From NCBI RefSeq assembly GCF_017313765.1, contig NZ_JAFLNC010000002.1:124001-188000 (forward strand): a stretch of DNA of 64,000 nt, written 5' to 3'. This DNA comes from Sneathiella sedimenti (lineage in GTDB: Bacteria > Pseudomonadota > Alphaproteobacteria > Sneathiellales > Sneathiellaceae). How positions within the stretch are numbered: the stretch's first letter is position 1; every line of letters starts with the position of its first letter. The position numbers were made by a program, and so were the translations under genes. This document shows, in pieces, positions 1 through 8,184 of the stretch. The notes beneath the pieces were generated by a model. That model was not told where the DNA came from, did no database searches, and saw only the letters and a program-made list of their open reading frames with translations.

Positions 1-1
1 C

Positions 2-1684
2 GAGTTTGTAAAGCAGACGGAAGGGGTGGCTTTTCCGGAGGCGGTAGAACGGCTTGCGGCGCTTGCCGGCCTCGAGATGCCGGTTGAACGACCGGAGGAG
101 AAAGCCCGTCAGCAACGCGCGGCAACCCTGCATGACGCCATGGAGCTTGCCGGCAAATGGTTTTCCTCTCAACTGGCTGGACAGGCGGGGGCATCTGCGC
201 GGGCGTATCTCTCCCGCCGCCAGGTGTCCGAGGCGGCGGTGGCCTCCTTTCGGTTGGGTTATGCGTCGAACAGCCGGACTGCCTTGAAAGAAGCACTGAT
301 CGCCCGCGGCGTGACTGAGTCAACGCTGATCGAGGGCGGGCTTATCATCAAGCCCGACGATGGCCGCGAGAGCTATGACCGATTTCGCGATCGCCTGATG
401 TTTCCCATCACCGATCAGCGGGGTCGCATTATCGCCTTTGGCGGCCGGGCGCTCGGTGATGCGCCGGCAAAGTATCTCAATTCCCCGGAAACACCGCTTT
501 TTCATAAGGGGCATGTTCTTTACAATATGGCGTTGGCGCGCCAGAAGGCATATGACACCGGGACGATTATCGTTGCCGAAGGTTATATGGACGTGATTGC
601 CTTAAGTGAGGCAGGGTTCACCCAATCGGTCGCGCCATTGGGAACAGCCATTACGGAGGATCAGCTGCAAATCTTGTGGAAGATGGCAGCGGAACCTATT
701 TTGTGCCTGGATGGGGATACAGCGGGGTGGCGAGCCGCCTTGCGGACGTCCGAACGCGCACTGCCGCTATTAAAGCCCGGTCATTCATTAAGATTTGCAC
801 TCCTGCCAGCGGGACTAGATCCTGACGATCTAATCCGCAAGGAAGGGGCAGGAGCGATAAAAGACATTCTGGACAAGGCCCTGCCGCTTTCGGAAATCCT
901 TTGGCGCAAGGAGACGGACGGCCGTTCCGTTGATACGCCGGAACGGAAAGCCGCCCTTGAAAAGGCTTTATACGGATTGTGCGATGAAATGCGCGATCCG
1001 GCCGTGCAGGGACATTATCGTAATTTTTTCAAGGACAAACTCTGGCAGGCTTTTCGACGCAAGCAGGAGGTTTCGGGACGGCCGGCTAACGGACGTTCAG
1101 ACCATACCCGATTCGGCCGATTCGCGAATCGGTCGCGTGATTCGCAAAAATTGCCGTCCACCTCGCTTCGAAAGCCGTCCGTGCCGGATGGCGGCCGACG
1201 CGAGGAATTAATCCTGCTAACCGTGGTAAACCACCCGAAAATAATAGAAAATCACTTTGACACATTGGCGTCCCTGCAGCTTTCCAGCCCTCAACTTGAC
1301 AGAGTGCGGCGGGCGATAATAGATATTGCAACGGTCGAATCATCACTTGACTATTCAGGCATGGCGCACCATCTAGCTAAGCGTAATTTGTCTGGACAGA
1401 TAACGAGATTGCAAGGGCCGACAACAAAGTCACTGGACTGGTTCGTCGACCCTGCTGCGGCTTATGAGGACGCGCTGAACGCCTGGTTGCATATTGTGGC
1501 CCGCCACAAGTTAGAGGCGCTGCAGAAAGAACTTGAAGCAGCAGAACGTCAATTGGGAGAAAATGCGACAGCGGAAAATCTTGATCGATTGAAGATGGCG
1601 AAAAAAGCATTGGAGGATGCGTCGGGTAACGAGGCAAATCTTGACGGTTTCGGATTTGCGTCCGGCCGCAATACAATTGTTTAG
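2..1684 (+). CDS. dnaG: DNA primase DnaG, 5' end outside the window
   Basis: Primase that makes RNA primers for replication and works with the DnaB helicase. The frame is open from base 2, so the gene starts upstream. The N-terminal zinc-binding domain is missing from view and the visible part begins just before the [10 protein letters not shown] segment. The TOPRIM core is clear: EGYMDV carries the catalytic glutamate and LDGDTAG supplies the metal-binding aspartates. The C-terminal third is variable and should be the DnaB-interaction domain. An internal GTG at 26 is not the real start. rpoD follows on the same strand about 70 bases later, the usual bacterial macromolecular-synthesis arrangement. 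Nothing in the visible part looks broken. Confidence 0.96.
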   Translation, partial: EFVKQTEGVAFPEAVERLAALAGLEMPVERPEEKARQQRAATLHDAMELAGKWFSSQLAGQAGASARAYLSRRQVSEAAVASFRLGYASNSRTALKEALIARGVTESTLIEGGLIIKPDDGRESYDRFRDRLMFPITDQRGRIIAFGGRALGDAPAKYLNSPETPLFHKGHVLYNMALARQKAYDTGTIIVAEGYMDVIALSEAGFTQSVAPLGTAITEDQLQILWKMAAEPILCLDGDTAGWRAALRTSERALPLLKPGHSLRFALLPAGLDPDDLIRKEGAGAIKDILDKALPLSEILWRKETDGRSVDTPERKAALEKALYGLCDEMRDPAVQGHYRNFFKDKLWQAFRRKQEVSGRPANGRSDHTRFGRFANRSRDSQKLPSTSLRKPSVPDGGRREELILLTVVNHPKIIENHFDTLASLQLSSPQLDRVRRAIIDIATVESSLDYSGMAHHLAKRNLSGQITRLQGPTTKSLDWFVDPAAAYEDALNAWLHIVARHKLEALQKELEAAERQLGENATAENLDRLKMAKKALEDASGNEANLDGFGFASGRNTIV

Positions 1685-1752
1685 ACAAGCAAGATCCATT
1701 CGGACTCGCAGTGCGGGGCGGATACACCGGAATATTTCAGGAGTTAAATTTT

Positions 1753-3819
1753 ATGGCGACAAAGAGTGCGGAAGCCGTTGATACGTCGGATCAGGGTGAC
1801 GAAAGTCCCGATAGCCCACTAATTGATGCCTCGCAAGCAGCCGTTAAGAAGATGCTCGCGAAAGCGAAGGACAAAGGATATGTGACCTTCGACGAATTGA
1901 ATGCGGTTCTGCCTCAGGACCAGATGTCGTCGGAGCAGATCGAGGACACGATGTCACTGCTTTCTGAAATGGGTATCAATGTTGTCGAAAACGACGAGGA
2001 GGGCTCGGATGACGCGCCTGCCGAAACGGCGGAAGATGATGACAGCGATGACGAAGTCGAGGAAAAAGCTGTAAAAGAGACGCCGGAAAAACCCGCGTCA
2101 ACGGCTGGCGACCGCACGGACGATCCTGTCCGGATGTACTTGCGTGAAATGGGCACGGTGGAATTGCTCTCGCGCGAAGGCGAAATTGCCATCGCAAAAC
2201 GGATCGAGGCAGGTCGCGGCAAGCTTATCGGCGCCATTTGTGAAAGCCCGCTTACCATCCGCGCCATTCTGAACTGGCGCGAATTGATGCTTCAGGAAAA
2301 ACTTCTGCTTCGTGACGTGATCGACCTTGATGCGACATACGGCGCGGGAGCGGCCGCTGAAAAGGCACTGCAGGAAGGGTTCAGCGAAGATAGCGAGGAC
2401 GACGACCTTCCAGCCAAGGGCCTGAGCGATGACGAAGAAGACTCTGATTCTGACGCCGAGGAGAGTGAGGGCGACAGCGAGGAGGAAGATGGCGAGGAAG
2501 GCAGCAGCCGGGACAAAGAGGATGACGACGAGGATGACGCCGAAGAGAACACGATGTCACTCGCGGCTCTTGAAGAGACTCTGAAGCCGGAAGTTTTCGA
2601 GCGCTTCGACGAAATCGCCAAGACATACAAAAAACTGCACAAGCTTCAGGAGGCCCGTCTGACGGCGGCGCTTGAAAATGAGGCTGTCCCCAGTTCACAG
2701 GAAAAGAAGTACGATAAGCTGAAACTTGAGCTGGTGAAGCTCATGGATGACGTCCATCTTACCAATAACCGGATCGAGGCGCTGGTTGACCAGCTGTACG
2801 GTATCAACCGCAGACTGATGAGCCTGGAAGGCAAGCTGTTGCGCCTTGCCGAACGTCACAAGGTTTCGCGCGCGAGTTTCCTCGAGAATTATTTCGGAAA
2901 TGAACTTGACCCGGGCTGGGTCGACAAAATGGGAACCCTCAAGGCAAAGGGATGGAAAGATTTTGTCGTCAATGAGACGACTAATATTAGCGAAATCAGG
3001 AGCGAGATCATCAAGATCAGCTCTGAATTCGGCATGCCGATGAATGAATTCCGCCGCATTGTGAGTACGGTGCAGCAGGGCGAGCGGGAGGCAAGCCGGG
3101 CCAAGAAGGAAATGGTCGAAGCCAATCTTCGACTGGTTATCTCGATTGCCAAGAAATATACCAACCGTGGCCTGCAATTCCTCGACCTCATCCAGGAAGG
3201 GAATATCGGCCTGATGAAGGCGGTGGATAAGTTCGAGTATCGTCGCGGCTACAAATTCTCGACCTATGCGACCTGGTGGATTAGGCAAGCGATTACACGC
3301 TCAATCGCCGATCAGGCCCGCACCATCCGTATTCCAGTGCATATGATCGAGACGATCAACAAGCTGGTCCGGACGTCACGGCAGATGCTGCATGAAATCG
3401 GGCGCGAGCCGACACCGGAAGAACTGGCGGTCAAGCTCGGGATGCCGCTTGAAAAAGTCCGTAAGGTCATGAAGATCGCCAAGGAACCGATCAGTCTGGA
3501 AACGCCCATCGGGGATGAAGAGGACAGCCATCTCGGTGATTTCATTCAGGACGAAAATGCGGTGCAGCCGCTGGATGCGGCGATCCAGTCTAACCTGCGG
3601 GAAACGACAACCCGGGTCCTGGCATCGCTGACCCCGCGGGAAGAGCGTGTCTTGCGTATGCGTTTTGGTATCGGCATGAACACCGATCATACACTGGAGG
3701 AGGTCGGGCAGCAGTTTTCTGTTACCCGTGAACGTATCCGCCAGATTGAGGCAAAGGCACTTCGCAAGTTGAAGCATCCGAGCCGTTCCCGCAAACTGAG
3801 AAGCTTCCTTGATACCTGA
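1753..3819 (+). CDS. rpoD: RNA polymerase primary sigma factor RpoD (sigma-70)
   Basis: Housekeeping sigma factor. I chose the ATG at 1753 (MATKSAEAV) because an AGGAG lies just upstream; an in-frame GTG at 1711 would add 14 residues without a clear ribosome site. The product is about 688 aa. Region 1.1 is at the N-terminus, the [11 protein letters not shown] segment opens region 1.2, and the core has [12 protein letters not shown] and [16 protein letters not shown] (region 2), then region 3 and the C-terminal helix-turn-helix [17 protein letters not shown] (region 4.2). An unusually acidic Asp/Glu/Ser stretch lies in the non-conserved region (about 2380-2550). A strongly paired hairpin follows the stop. 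Confidence 0.98.
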   Translation: MATKSAEAVDTSDQGDESPDSPLIDASQAAVKKMLAKAKDKGYVTFDELNAVLPQDQMSSEQIEDTMSLLSEMGINVVENDEEGSDDAPAETAEDDDSDDEVEEKAVKETPEKPASTAGDRTDDPVRMYLREMGTVELLSREGEIAIAKRIEAGRGKLIGAICESPLTIRAILNWRELMLQEKLLLRDVIDLDATYGAGAAAEKALQEGFSEDSEDDDLPAKGLSDDEEDSDSDAEESEGDSEEEDGEEGSSRDKEDDDEDDAEENTMSLAALEETLKPEVFERFDEIAKTYKKLHKLQEARLTAALENEAVPSSQEKKYDKLKLELVKLMDDVHLTNNRIEALVDQLYGINRRLMSLEGKLLRLAERHKVSRASFLENYFGNELDPGWVDKMGTLKAKGWKDFVVNETTNISEIRSEIIKISSEFGMPMNEFRRIVSTVQQGEREASRAKKEMVEANLRLVISIAKKYTNRGLQFLDLIQEGNIGLMKAVDKFEYRRGYKFSTYATWWIRQAITRSIADQARTIRIPVHMIETINKLVRTSRQMLHEIGREPTPEELAVKLGMPLEKVRKVMKIAKEPISLETPIGDEEDSHLGDFIQDENAVQPLDAAIQSNLRETTTRVLASLTPREERVLRMRFGIGMNTDHTLEEVGQQFSVTRERIRQIEAKALRKLKHPSRSRKLRSFLDT

Positions 3820-3841
3820 TTGAATGCGGACGCTCCGATAA

Positions 3842-3868
3842 AATTGGCGAAATTTCATTTCGCCAATT
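3842..3868 (+). terminator. Hairpin after rpoD, possible terminator
   Basis: A perfect 11-bp stem, AATTGGCGAAA paired with TTTCGCCAATT around a TTTCA loop, 23 bases after the rpoD stop. The T-tract is weak (CCCTTTT eight bases on), so this may be an imperfect rho-independent terminator or an mRNA 3' end stabiliser. Confidence 0.5.
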
Positions 3869-3944
3869 GCGTCCCTTTTCCGAACAGGCTAAATAGTCAC
3901 GGATAAACGCTCTTCACGTCAGTTTCTATGGCGGAACATAATTC

Positions 3945-4021
3945 GGGCCTGTAGCTCAGCTGGTTAGAGCCGTCCGCTCATAACGGACTGGTCGTAGGTT
4001 CAAGTCCTACCGGGCCCACCA
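3945..4021 (+). tRNA. tRNA with CAT anticodon, probably tRNA-Ile2 (lysidine type)
   Basis: A 77-nt cloverleaf with encoded CCA. The acceptor stem GGGCCTG pairs with CGGGCCC (one T-G pair). The D arm is GCTC/GAGC. The anticodon stem GTCCG/CGGAC encloses the loop CTCATAA with the anticodon at 3979-3981. The T arm contains GGTTCAAGTCC. A CAT anticodon is shared by initiator Met, elongator Met and lysidine-modified Ile2. The lack of initiator features and the TGGTCG variable region resemble bacterial tRNA-Ile2, read as AUA after TilS modification. Elongator Met is the main alternative. The 3' end abuts a direct repeat. Confidence 0.93.
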
Positions 4022-4094
4022 CTCATTCATTGGCGAACCTGGATCAAGTCCAGGTTCGCCAATGAACCCCGCAGAACCGGGGCTTTTGAGGTTA
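4018..4094 (+). repeat. Left copy of a 77-nt direct repeat at the tRNA 3' end, containing a terminator
   Basis: Starts in the tRNA CCA end and aligns without gaps to 10551-10627 (about 65 of 77 identical by hand count). It contains a perfect 18-bp inverted repeat, TTCATTGGCGAACCTGGA (4026-4043) and its complement (4049-4066), with a 5-nt loop. A second stem, CCCCG/CGGGG (4067-4082), is followed by CTTTT and is a credible tRNA terminator. The placement at a tRNA end suggests an attachment-site scar, but decay prevents proof. Confidence 0.75.
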
Positions 4095-4198
4095 TGCTCT
4101 GATCTCAGAGAAGCTTGGAGTGACTCCATAAGACCGCAAATTCCCATTCGTCTCTGACGCCCTGTTTCAGGGTCCAGTTCATGGGATATTACGATGGA

Positions 4199-4342
4199 CT
4201 ATTGATGGAACCCGAGCCGTTTCCGCTGCTCATTCCAATCAGTTGGAAGAGGACTTATTCTGTTGAGATATTTAACATTCAACCTCTCCGGCAGATGACC
4301 GTTTAGAATATCCTCAATGATAGAGGCCGCCAGGAAGGCGAG
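4199..4342 (-). pseudogene. C-terminal remnant of a site-specific recombinase
   Basis: Reading the minus strand down to a TAG at 4199-4201 gives an open tail of about 47 residues: an LAFLAASIIEDILNG segment, then a PLPTDWNEQRKRLGF end. This pattern of a predicted helix plus a P..W.EQR terminus is, from memory, typical of the extreme C-terminus of large serine recombinases and related resolvases in Alphaproteobacteria. The reading frame runs straight into the left inverted repeat of the IS element at 4344, so the rest of the gene was lost or displaced by that insertion. With the tRNA-linked direct repeat it points to a former integrated element. Only a database alignment can confirm the family. 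Confidence 0.6.
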
Positions 4343-4343
4343 G

Positions 4344-5147
4344 GGCAATGTCACATTAATTTCCTGTAGGCGCGAAGAAGCCGAAGTAGCAATATTTATG
4401 CAGTGGTACTTGCAGAATCCCAGACGGCAAATGCTTCAGCGCGACATTCCTTGAAATGAGACCGATTGATTAAGTGACGTTGTAGATAGAAATTGTTGTA
4501 AGTCGCTGAGTGAATATTGAGGAATTTCTGAGTCGATCCTGGTGATTTATACTTTTACATTTTTCGCTTTTTTCGCCGCACCGCGAGATGAGAGTTTTCC
4601 GCTCGATTGTTCGACCATTTGTTATCAATATGCTTGTCAGTTAAGCCAAGTTCTCGGAAGGCCTTGTGATAGGACTTCGGCTTATCTGTGACGATTTGTG
4701 TAGGCGCAAAACCTCGTTTCTTGAGTAGTTTGCGCATCAGCTTCAAGGCTGATTTCGTATTCCGCTTTGATTGTACGAGGAAATCCAAGACCTCTCCTTC
4801 ACTATCAACAGCGCGCCAAAGCCAATATCGCTTTCCTCTAATAATGATGACCATTTCGTCCAAATGCCAGATATCATTGGGAGTAGGGCGGCAAGATCTC
4901 AGGTTTCTGGCGATTGGTTCGCCGAACTTCAGAAACCATCTTCTATCTGTTTCGTAGGAAATATCCAGACCACGTTAGGCCAAAAGATCTTCAATTTCCC
5001 GATAGCTCAGCGTAAATCGGGCATACAGCCAAACAGCATGTTGAATGATATGAGATGGAAATCGGTGCCGGGAATAGGAGATCTTTTGCATTAACTGAGA
5101 TTAGCGCAGCATTAAATTACTCACCACAAAGTTAATGTGACAACACC
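4344..5147 (-). mobile_element. IS6-family insertion sequence, decayed
   Basis: About 804 bp, the usual size of the family. The left end GGCAATGTCACATTAATTT (4344-4362) is matched by an inverted right end, AAAGTTAATGTGACAACACC (5128-5147), sharing TGTCACATTAA. The interior is filled by one transposase reading frame with two stops. The 8-bp flanks (AGGCGAGG and GAAATACT) do not match, so there is no target duplication. That fits replicative transposition followed by an adjacent deletion, as IS6-type elements often produce. Confidence 0.8.
4396..5091 (-). pseudogene. IS6-family DDE transposase with two in-frame stop codons
   Basis: A single minus-strand frame from an ATG at 5089-5091 to a TAA at 4396-4398 spans 232 codons, the full family length. 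It is interrupted by TAA at codon 39 (4975-4977) and TAA at codon 179 (4555-4557). Both look like one-base changes from GAA and CAA, and homology continues in the same frame across each. The N-terminal part includes LSYREIEDLL. The catalytic core is intact by eye: WHLDEM (first Asp), IVTDK (second Asp) and NRAENSH (Glu). The product cannot be made without readthrough. Sequencing error could explain one stop but hardly both. Confidence 0.88.
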
Positions 5148-5193
5148 GAAATACTACTACCAGCATATTAGTAAACATCGAGGTTTTTCGTCT

Positions 5194-5215
5194 AGAAAGT
5201 TAGTGTGACATCACC
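5194..5215 (-). repeat. Second IS6-type inverted-repeat end
   Basis: AGAAAGTTAGTGTGACATCACC closely resembles the right end of the IS ending at 5147 (AAAGTTAATGTGACAACACC). It sits 68 bases outside that element with no transposase attached. It is probably the leftover end of another copy of a related IS. A further TGTGACAACGC lies at 5221. Confidence 0.5.
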
Positions 5216-5303
5216 AAAAATGTGACAACGCGCAAGCTTGGTCACTGACACTAACGAATCTCAAAAAGGCTGCGTTTATTGCACTCGGCGATAATTGTTT
5301 CGC

Positions 5304-5360
5304 TTGACTCCATACCCATTAGTAGGTACGTAATAAACCAACTAGTAGGTATGGAGTCAA
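5304..5360 (+). promoter_or_regulatory. Promoter and probable operator of the TetR operon
   Basis: TTGACT (5304-5309) is a good -35; the -10 is weak (TACGTA after 17 bp, or TAATAA slightly later). The -35 lies inside TTGACTCCATACC (5304-5316), which recurs as a perfect inverted copy at 5348-5360, running into the tetR start. A direct repeat TAGTAGGTA also occurs at 5320 and 5343. This nested symmetry is what an autoregulated TetR gene would carry. Confidence 0.6.
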
Positions 5361-5983
5361 TGACTGACGATTTTCATCCATCCAAGACGAAGCTGCTAGA
5401 CGCGGCGCTGCAGGTCATCCGCGCAAAGGGGTATTCAACGACGCGGATCGAGGACATCTGCGCGGCGGCGGGGGTAACCAAGGGCAGCTTCTTCCATCAC
5501 TTCAAGAGCAAGGAAGATCTGGCGCTGGCGGCGGCGGATTACTGGTCCTCGACGACCGCGGAGTTATTCGCCGGCGCGCCCTATCACGATCATGCCGACC
5601 CGCTCGACCGCGTGCTCGCTTATGTGGAGTTCCGCAAGTCGCTACTACAGGGCACGGTCGAGGAATTCACCTGTCTCGTTGGAACCATGGTGCAGGAGAC
5701 CTTTGCGACCGACCCAGCGATCCGCGACGCTTGCGACGCCAGCATCTCGGGACATGCCGCGACCCTGGAAGACGACATCGCGGCGGCGATGACGCTCTAC
5801 GGTGTCAAGGCGGACTGGACCGCGAAAAGTCTCGCGCTCCACACCCAGGCGGTGCTCCAGGGCGCCTTCATCCTCGCCAAGGCGAAGGGCGGACCCGCCG
5901 TTGCCATCGACAGTGTCGATCATCTGAAACGCTACATCAAATTGTTGTTCACGGCGGACAGCACGGCGGAACCTTCAGGATGA
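5360..5983 (+). CDS. TetR/AcrR-family transcriptional regulator
   Basis: A 207-aa repressor-type protein. The N-terminal helix-turn-helix is clear (AAGVTKGSFFHHFKSKEDLA, the canonical TetR recognition helix). The C-terminal all-helical ligand domain has no recognisable ligand signature. The start at 5360 (MTDDFHPSK) follows a GGAG very closely; ATG 5351 is a nearby alternative. The stop overlaps the next start (ATGA), so it is co-transcribed with the glutathione transferase and probably controls the whole 5360-8184 cargo operon through the dyads at 5304-5360. The gene looks richer in GC than the genes around the island, which suggests recent transfer. The inducer is unknown; an electrophile or xenobiotic would fit the downstream enzymes. 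Confidence 0.9.
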   Translation: MTDDFHPSKTKLLDAALQVIRAKGYSTTRIEDICAAAGVTKGSFFHHFKSKEDLALAAADYWSSTTAELFAGAPYHDHADPLDRVLAYVEFRKSLLQGTVEEFTCLVGTMVQETFATDPAIRDACDASISGHAATLEDDIAAAMTLYGVKADWTAKSLALHTQAVLQGAFILAKAKGGPAVAIDSVDHLKRYIKLLFTADSTAEPSG

Positions 5984-6642
5984 CCTCCCGACCCAAACCT
6001 ATCATTACCGTCTTCGAACGTTCGCCCGATGAAGGCAGGGGATTGGCGCGTGACATGCGCGTGCGCTGGGCGCTGGAGGAAGTCGGCCAGCCCTACGAAG
6101 TCCGTCCCGTCTCATTTGCCGCCATGAAGGAACCCGCCCACCGGACTCTTCATCCCTTCGGGCAGATCCCGACTTTCGAGGAAGGTGATCTCTGCCTTTT
6201 CGAGACGGGCGCGATCGTGTTCCACATCGCGAATAGCTACGCCGGCCTCCTTCCGGACGAAGCGAATGCAAGAGCACGCGCGATCACCTGGATGTTTGCG
6301 GCACTCAGTACGATCGAGCCGGTGATTGTCGACCGCGAAGTGGTCCACTATCTCGAACGGGATGAAACTTGGTTCGAGCGGCGCCTGCATACTGTCGAGG
6401 ATCGTATCCGCGCAAAGCTGACCGATCTATCACGGTGTCTCGGCGATGCAGACTGGCTCGACGGTATGTTCAGCGCCGGCGATCTGATGACGGCCGATGT
6501 TCTACGCCGATTGGATGGATCGGGAATGCTCGAAGAACATCCCAACCTCTCGGCTTTCGTCGCTCGTGCCGAAGCGCGCCCGGCTTTCAGGCGGGCGTTC
6601 GAGGCACAACGCGCTTTCTTCAATGCCGCTGTATCGGTTTGA
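5980..6642 (+). CDS. Glutathione S-transferase family protein
   Basis: A 220-aa cytosolic protein with a thioredoxin-fold N-terminal domain. The conserved QIPTFEEGDLCLFETGAIV stretch contains the cis-proline (IPTF) and the ET pair that binds the glutathione gamma-glutamyl group. A helical C-terminal domain follows, with FSAGDLMTADV as the N-capping box region of GST C-domains. Expected activity is conjugation or glutathione-dependent reduction of an electrophile; the substrate is not deducible. The start ATG overlaps the tetR stop, indicating translational coupling. An upstream in-frame GTG would run through tetR and is rejected. Confidence 0.9.
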   Translation: MTSRPKPIITVFERSPDEGRGLARDMRVRWALEEVGQPYEVRPVSFAAMKEPAHRTLHPFGQIPTFEEGDLCLFETGAIVFHIANSYAGLLPDEANARARAITWMFAALSTIEPVIVDREVVHYLERDETWFERRLHTVEDRIRAKLTDLSRCLGDADWLDGMFSAGDLMTADVLRRLDGSGMLEEHPNLSAFVARAEARPAFRRAFEAQRAFFNAAVSV

Positions 6643-6693
6643 GCCATGGCAAGCCCTCACGACCACACATCAACACCAAAGGAGACATCAGAA

Positions 6694-7116
6694 ATGGAAC
6701 CGACAATATACCTGTTCTTCAAAGGGAACTGCCTTGAGGCGATGTCCCGCTATGCCGAAGTTCTCGGCGGCGAGATCATCGGAGTTTTCCGCAATGGCGA
6801 CGTTCCTGATCCCGAAAGCCGCATGCCCGGCAGCGACGATATTGTGATGCATATGGCTATGAAGCTCGGCAGCACCACTGTGATGGCTTCCGACAATAGC
6901 GAAGAAATGTATGACAAGCCGCAGGGCTTCCGCGTTTCCATCGCACCGTCATCGCGCGCCGAATTCGACCGTATCTATGCCGCACTTGCGAAGGACGCTC
7001 AATCCGTCGAGATGGAACCGGGCGAGACATTCTGGGCCGAGCGATTTGCCATGTTCACCGACAGATACGGCACACCCTGGATGCTGAGTTTCGACGGCGC
7101 CAAGGCTCAGAACTGA
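6694..7116 (+). CDS. VOC-superfamily protein, PhnB-like (first copy)
   Basis: A 140-aa protein of the glyoxalase/VOC fold. It opens with a beta strand (IYLFFKGNCLEAMSRYAEVL) typical of PhnB-like proteins and ends with the FGT-type strand (TDRYGTPWMLSFDG). A GGAGA lies 8 bases before the ATG at 6694. An in-frame upstream ATG at 6646 lacks such a site. Members of this family are often metal-binding but uncharacterised. In this operon it stands next to a second, divergent VOC gene, suggesting two related small-molecule-binding or resistance functions. Confidence 0.85.
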   Translation: MEPTIYLFFKGNCLEAMSRYAEVLGGEIIGVFRNGDVPDPESRMPGSDDIVMHMAMKLGSTTVMASDNSEEMYDKPQGFRVSIAPSSRAEFDRIYAALAKDAQSVEMEPGETFWAERFAMFTDRYGTPWMLSFDGAKAQN

Positions 7117-7128
7117 AGGAGAAACCAG

Positions 7129-7611
7129 ATGACGGAACTTGCTACATGTCTGTGGTTCGACCATGGCGAAGCACGCAAAGCCGCTGAATTTTATGCGGTG
7201 ACATTTCCTGACAGCTATGTCGGCCGGATAAACTCGGCGCCCGGCGATTTTCCGGGCGGTCGGGAAGGGAGTGAACTGACCGTCGAATTTACCGTCCTGG
7301 GGCGTACATTTGTCGGGCTGAATGGCGGCCCTATTTTCACGCCGAATGAATCGGTCAGCTTCATGATTATCACCGAAAATCAGGAACAGACCGACCGCTA
7401 CTGGAACGCAGTCATTACCAACGGTGGTATGGCGAGCGAATGCGGCTGGTGCAAGGACCGTTGGGGTTATTCCTGGCAGATTACGCCAAGACGGCTCATT
7501 GACCTGACGACCAGCGCCGACCGCGCACAGGCCAAGCGCGCCTTTAATGCGATGATGAAGATGCAGAAGATTGATATCGCAGCGCTCGACGCTGCGGTCG
7601 AAGAAAACTGA
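7129..7611 (+). CDS. VOC-superfamily protein, PhnB-like (second copy)
   Basis: A 160-aa VOC-fold protein of the group often mislabelled 3-demethylubiquinone-9 3-methyltransferase. The first strand [20 protein letters not shown] and the segment [19 protein letters not shown] are hallmarks of this group. No SAM-binding motif is present, so the methyltransferase name should not be used. A GGAG precedes the ATG. It lies 12 bases after the previous gene and 12 bases before the next, a compact operon. Confidence 0.88.
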   Translation: MTELATCLWFDHGEARKAAEFYAVTFPDSYVGRINSAPGDFPGGREGSELTVEFTVLGRTFVGLNGGPIFTPNESVSFMIITENQEQTDRYWNAVITNGGMASECGWCKDRWGYSWQITPRRLIDLTTSADRAQAKRAFNAMMKMQKIDIAALDAAVEEN

Positions 7612-7623
7612 AGGAGATATGAC

Positions 7624-8028
7624 ATGAGTTACATCGACGGTTTCGTGATCGCTGTGCCGACCGCGAACAAGCAGAAATTTATCACCCGCGCCGAAATGGG
7701 CGACAGCGTTTTTGTTGACCTCGGCGCAACGCGAGTCACGGAATGCTGGGGTGATGATCTGCCGGTTGGCAAAGTCACGGATTTCCGCAAGGCCGTGCAG
7801 GCCAGAGACGATGAAACGGTCGTCTTTTCCTGGATCGAATGGCCCGACAAGGAAACCCGTGATGCGGCCATGAAAACGATGACCGGCTGGATGGAAAATC
7901 CGGAAAAGGGCGATCCGCGCATGAACCCGGAAAAGAATCCGATGCCGTTTGACGGTATGCGGCTGATCTATGGTGGCTTCACGCCGCTGGTCGTCGTCGG
8001 AAACAATGCGCAAGGAAAGGAGAAGTAA
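7624..8028 (+). CDS. DUF1428 family protein (YbaA-like)
   Basis: A 134-aa protein. The opening YIDGFVIAVP, the ECWGDDLPVGKVTDF segment and the end-region FDGMRLIYGGF are characteristic of DUF1428, a dimeric alpha/beta-barrel-fold family without an assigned reaction. A GGAG lies before the start. DUF1428 genes frequently accompany VOC and SRPBCC genes in transferred cassettes, as here. No catalytic residues can be proposed. Confidence 0.9.
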   Translation: MSYIDGFVIAVPTANKQKFITRAEMGDSVFVDLGATRVTECWGDDLPVGKVTDFRKAVQARDDETVVFSWIEWPDKETRDAAMKTMTGWMENPEKGDPRMNPEKNPMPFDGMRLIYGGFTPLVVVGNNAQGKEK

Positions 8029-8029
8029 C

Positions 8030-8184
8030 ATGCTCGGCACCGTAACTTTGCACCGCGTTTTCACCGCCAAGCCAGAGAAGGTCTATCGCGCCTTTCTTGA
8101 GCCAGACGCGGTGGCAAGCTGGCTCCCACCTTTTGGTTTCACCTGTACAGTGCATGGGCATTGTCAGAGGAAAATCGCTGAGTA
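8030..8184 (+). pseudogene. SRPBCC (AHSA1-like) gene truncated by an IS
   Basis: The frame starts at ATG 8030, two bases after the DUF1428 stop, and reads LHRVFTAKPEKVYRAFLEPD, the first strand and helix of the SRPBCC/AHSA1 hydrophobic-ligand fold. Homology stops at the left end of the IS at 8157. The last nine codons are IS sequence and the stop is at 8182-8184. Family members are about 140-160 aa, so two thirds are missing. The remainder is not found beyond the IS right end at 8965, which implies an adjacent deletion. Confidence 0.82.

Noticed and set aside
2292-2642. Serine-rich minus-strand frame within rpoD
   Set aside because: It is the complement of the acidic repeat-like codons of the sigma factor; low complexity and no start signal.
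5128-5215. Target-site duplication flanking the first IS
   Set aside because: The 8-bp flanks do not match, and the nearby repeat is an inverted-repeat end rather than a target copy.
7129-7611. Ubiquinone methyltransferase
   Set aside because: A name often carried by this VOC group, but there is no SAM-binding motif.
6949-8070. A 373-codon minus-strand open frame across the VOC and DUF1428 genes
   Set aside because: It lies antisense to three well-supported genes, has no family similarity and no ribosome site. The plus-strand frames show clear conserved motifs.
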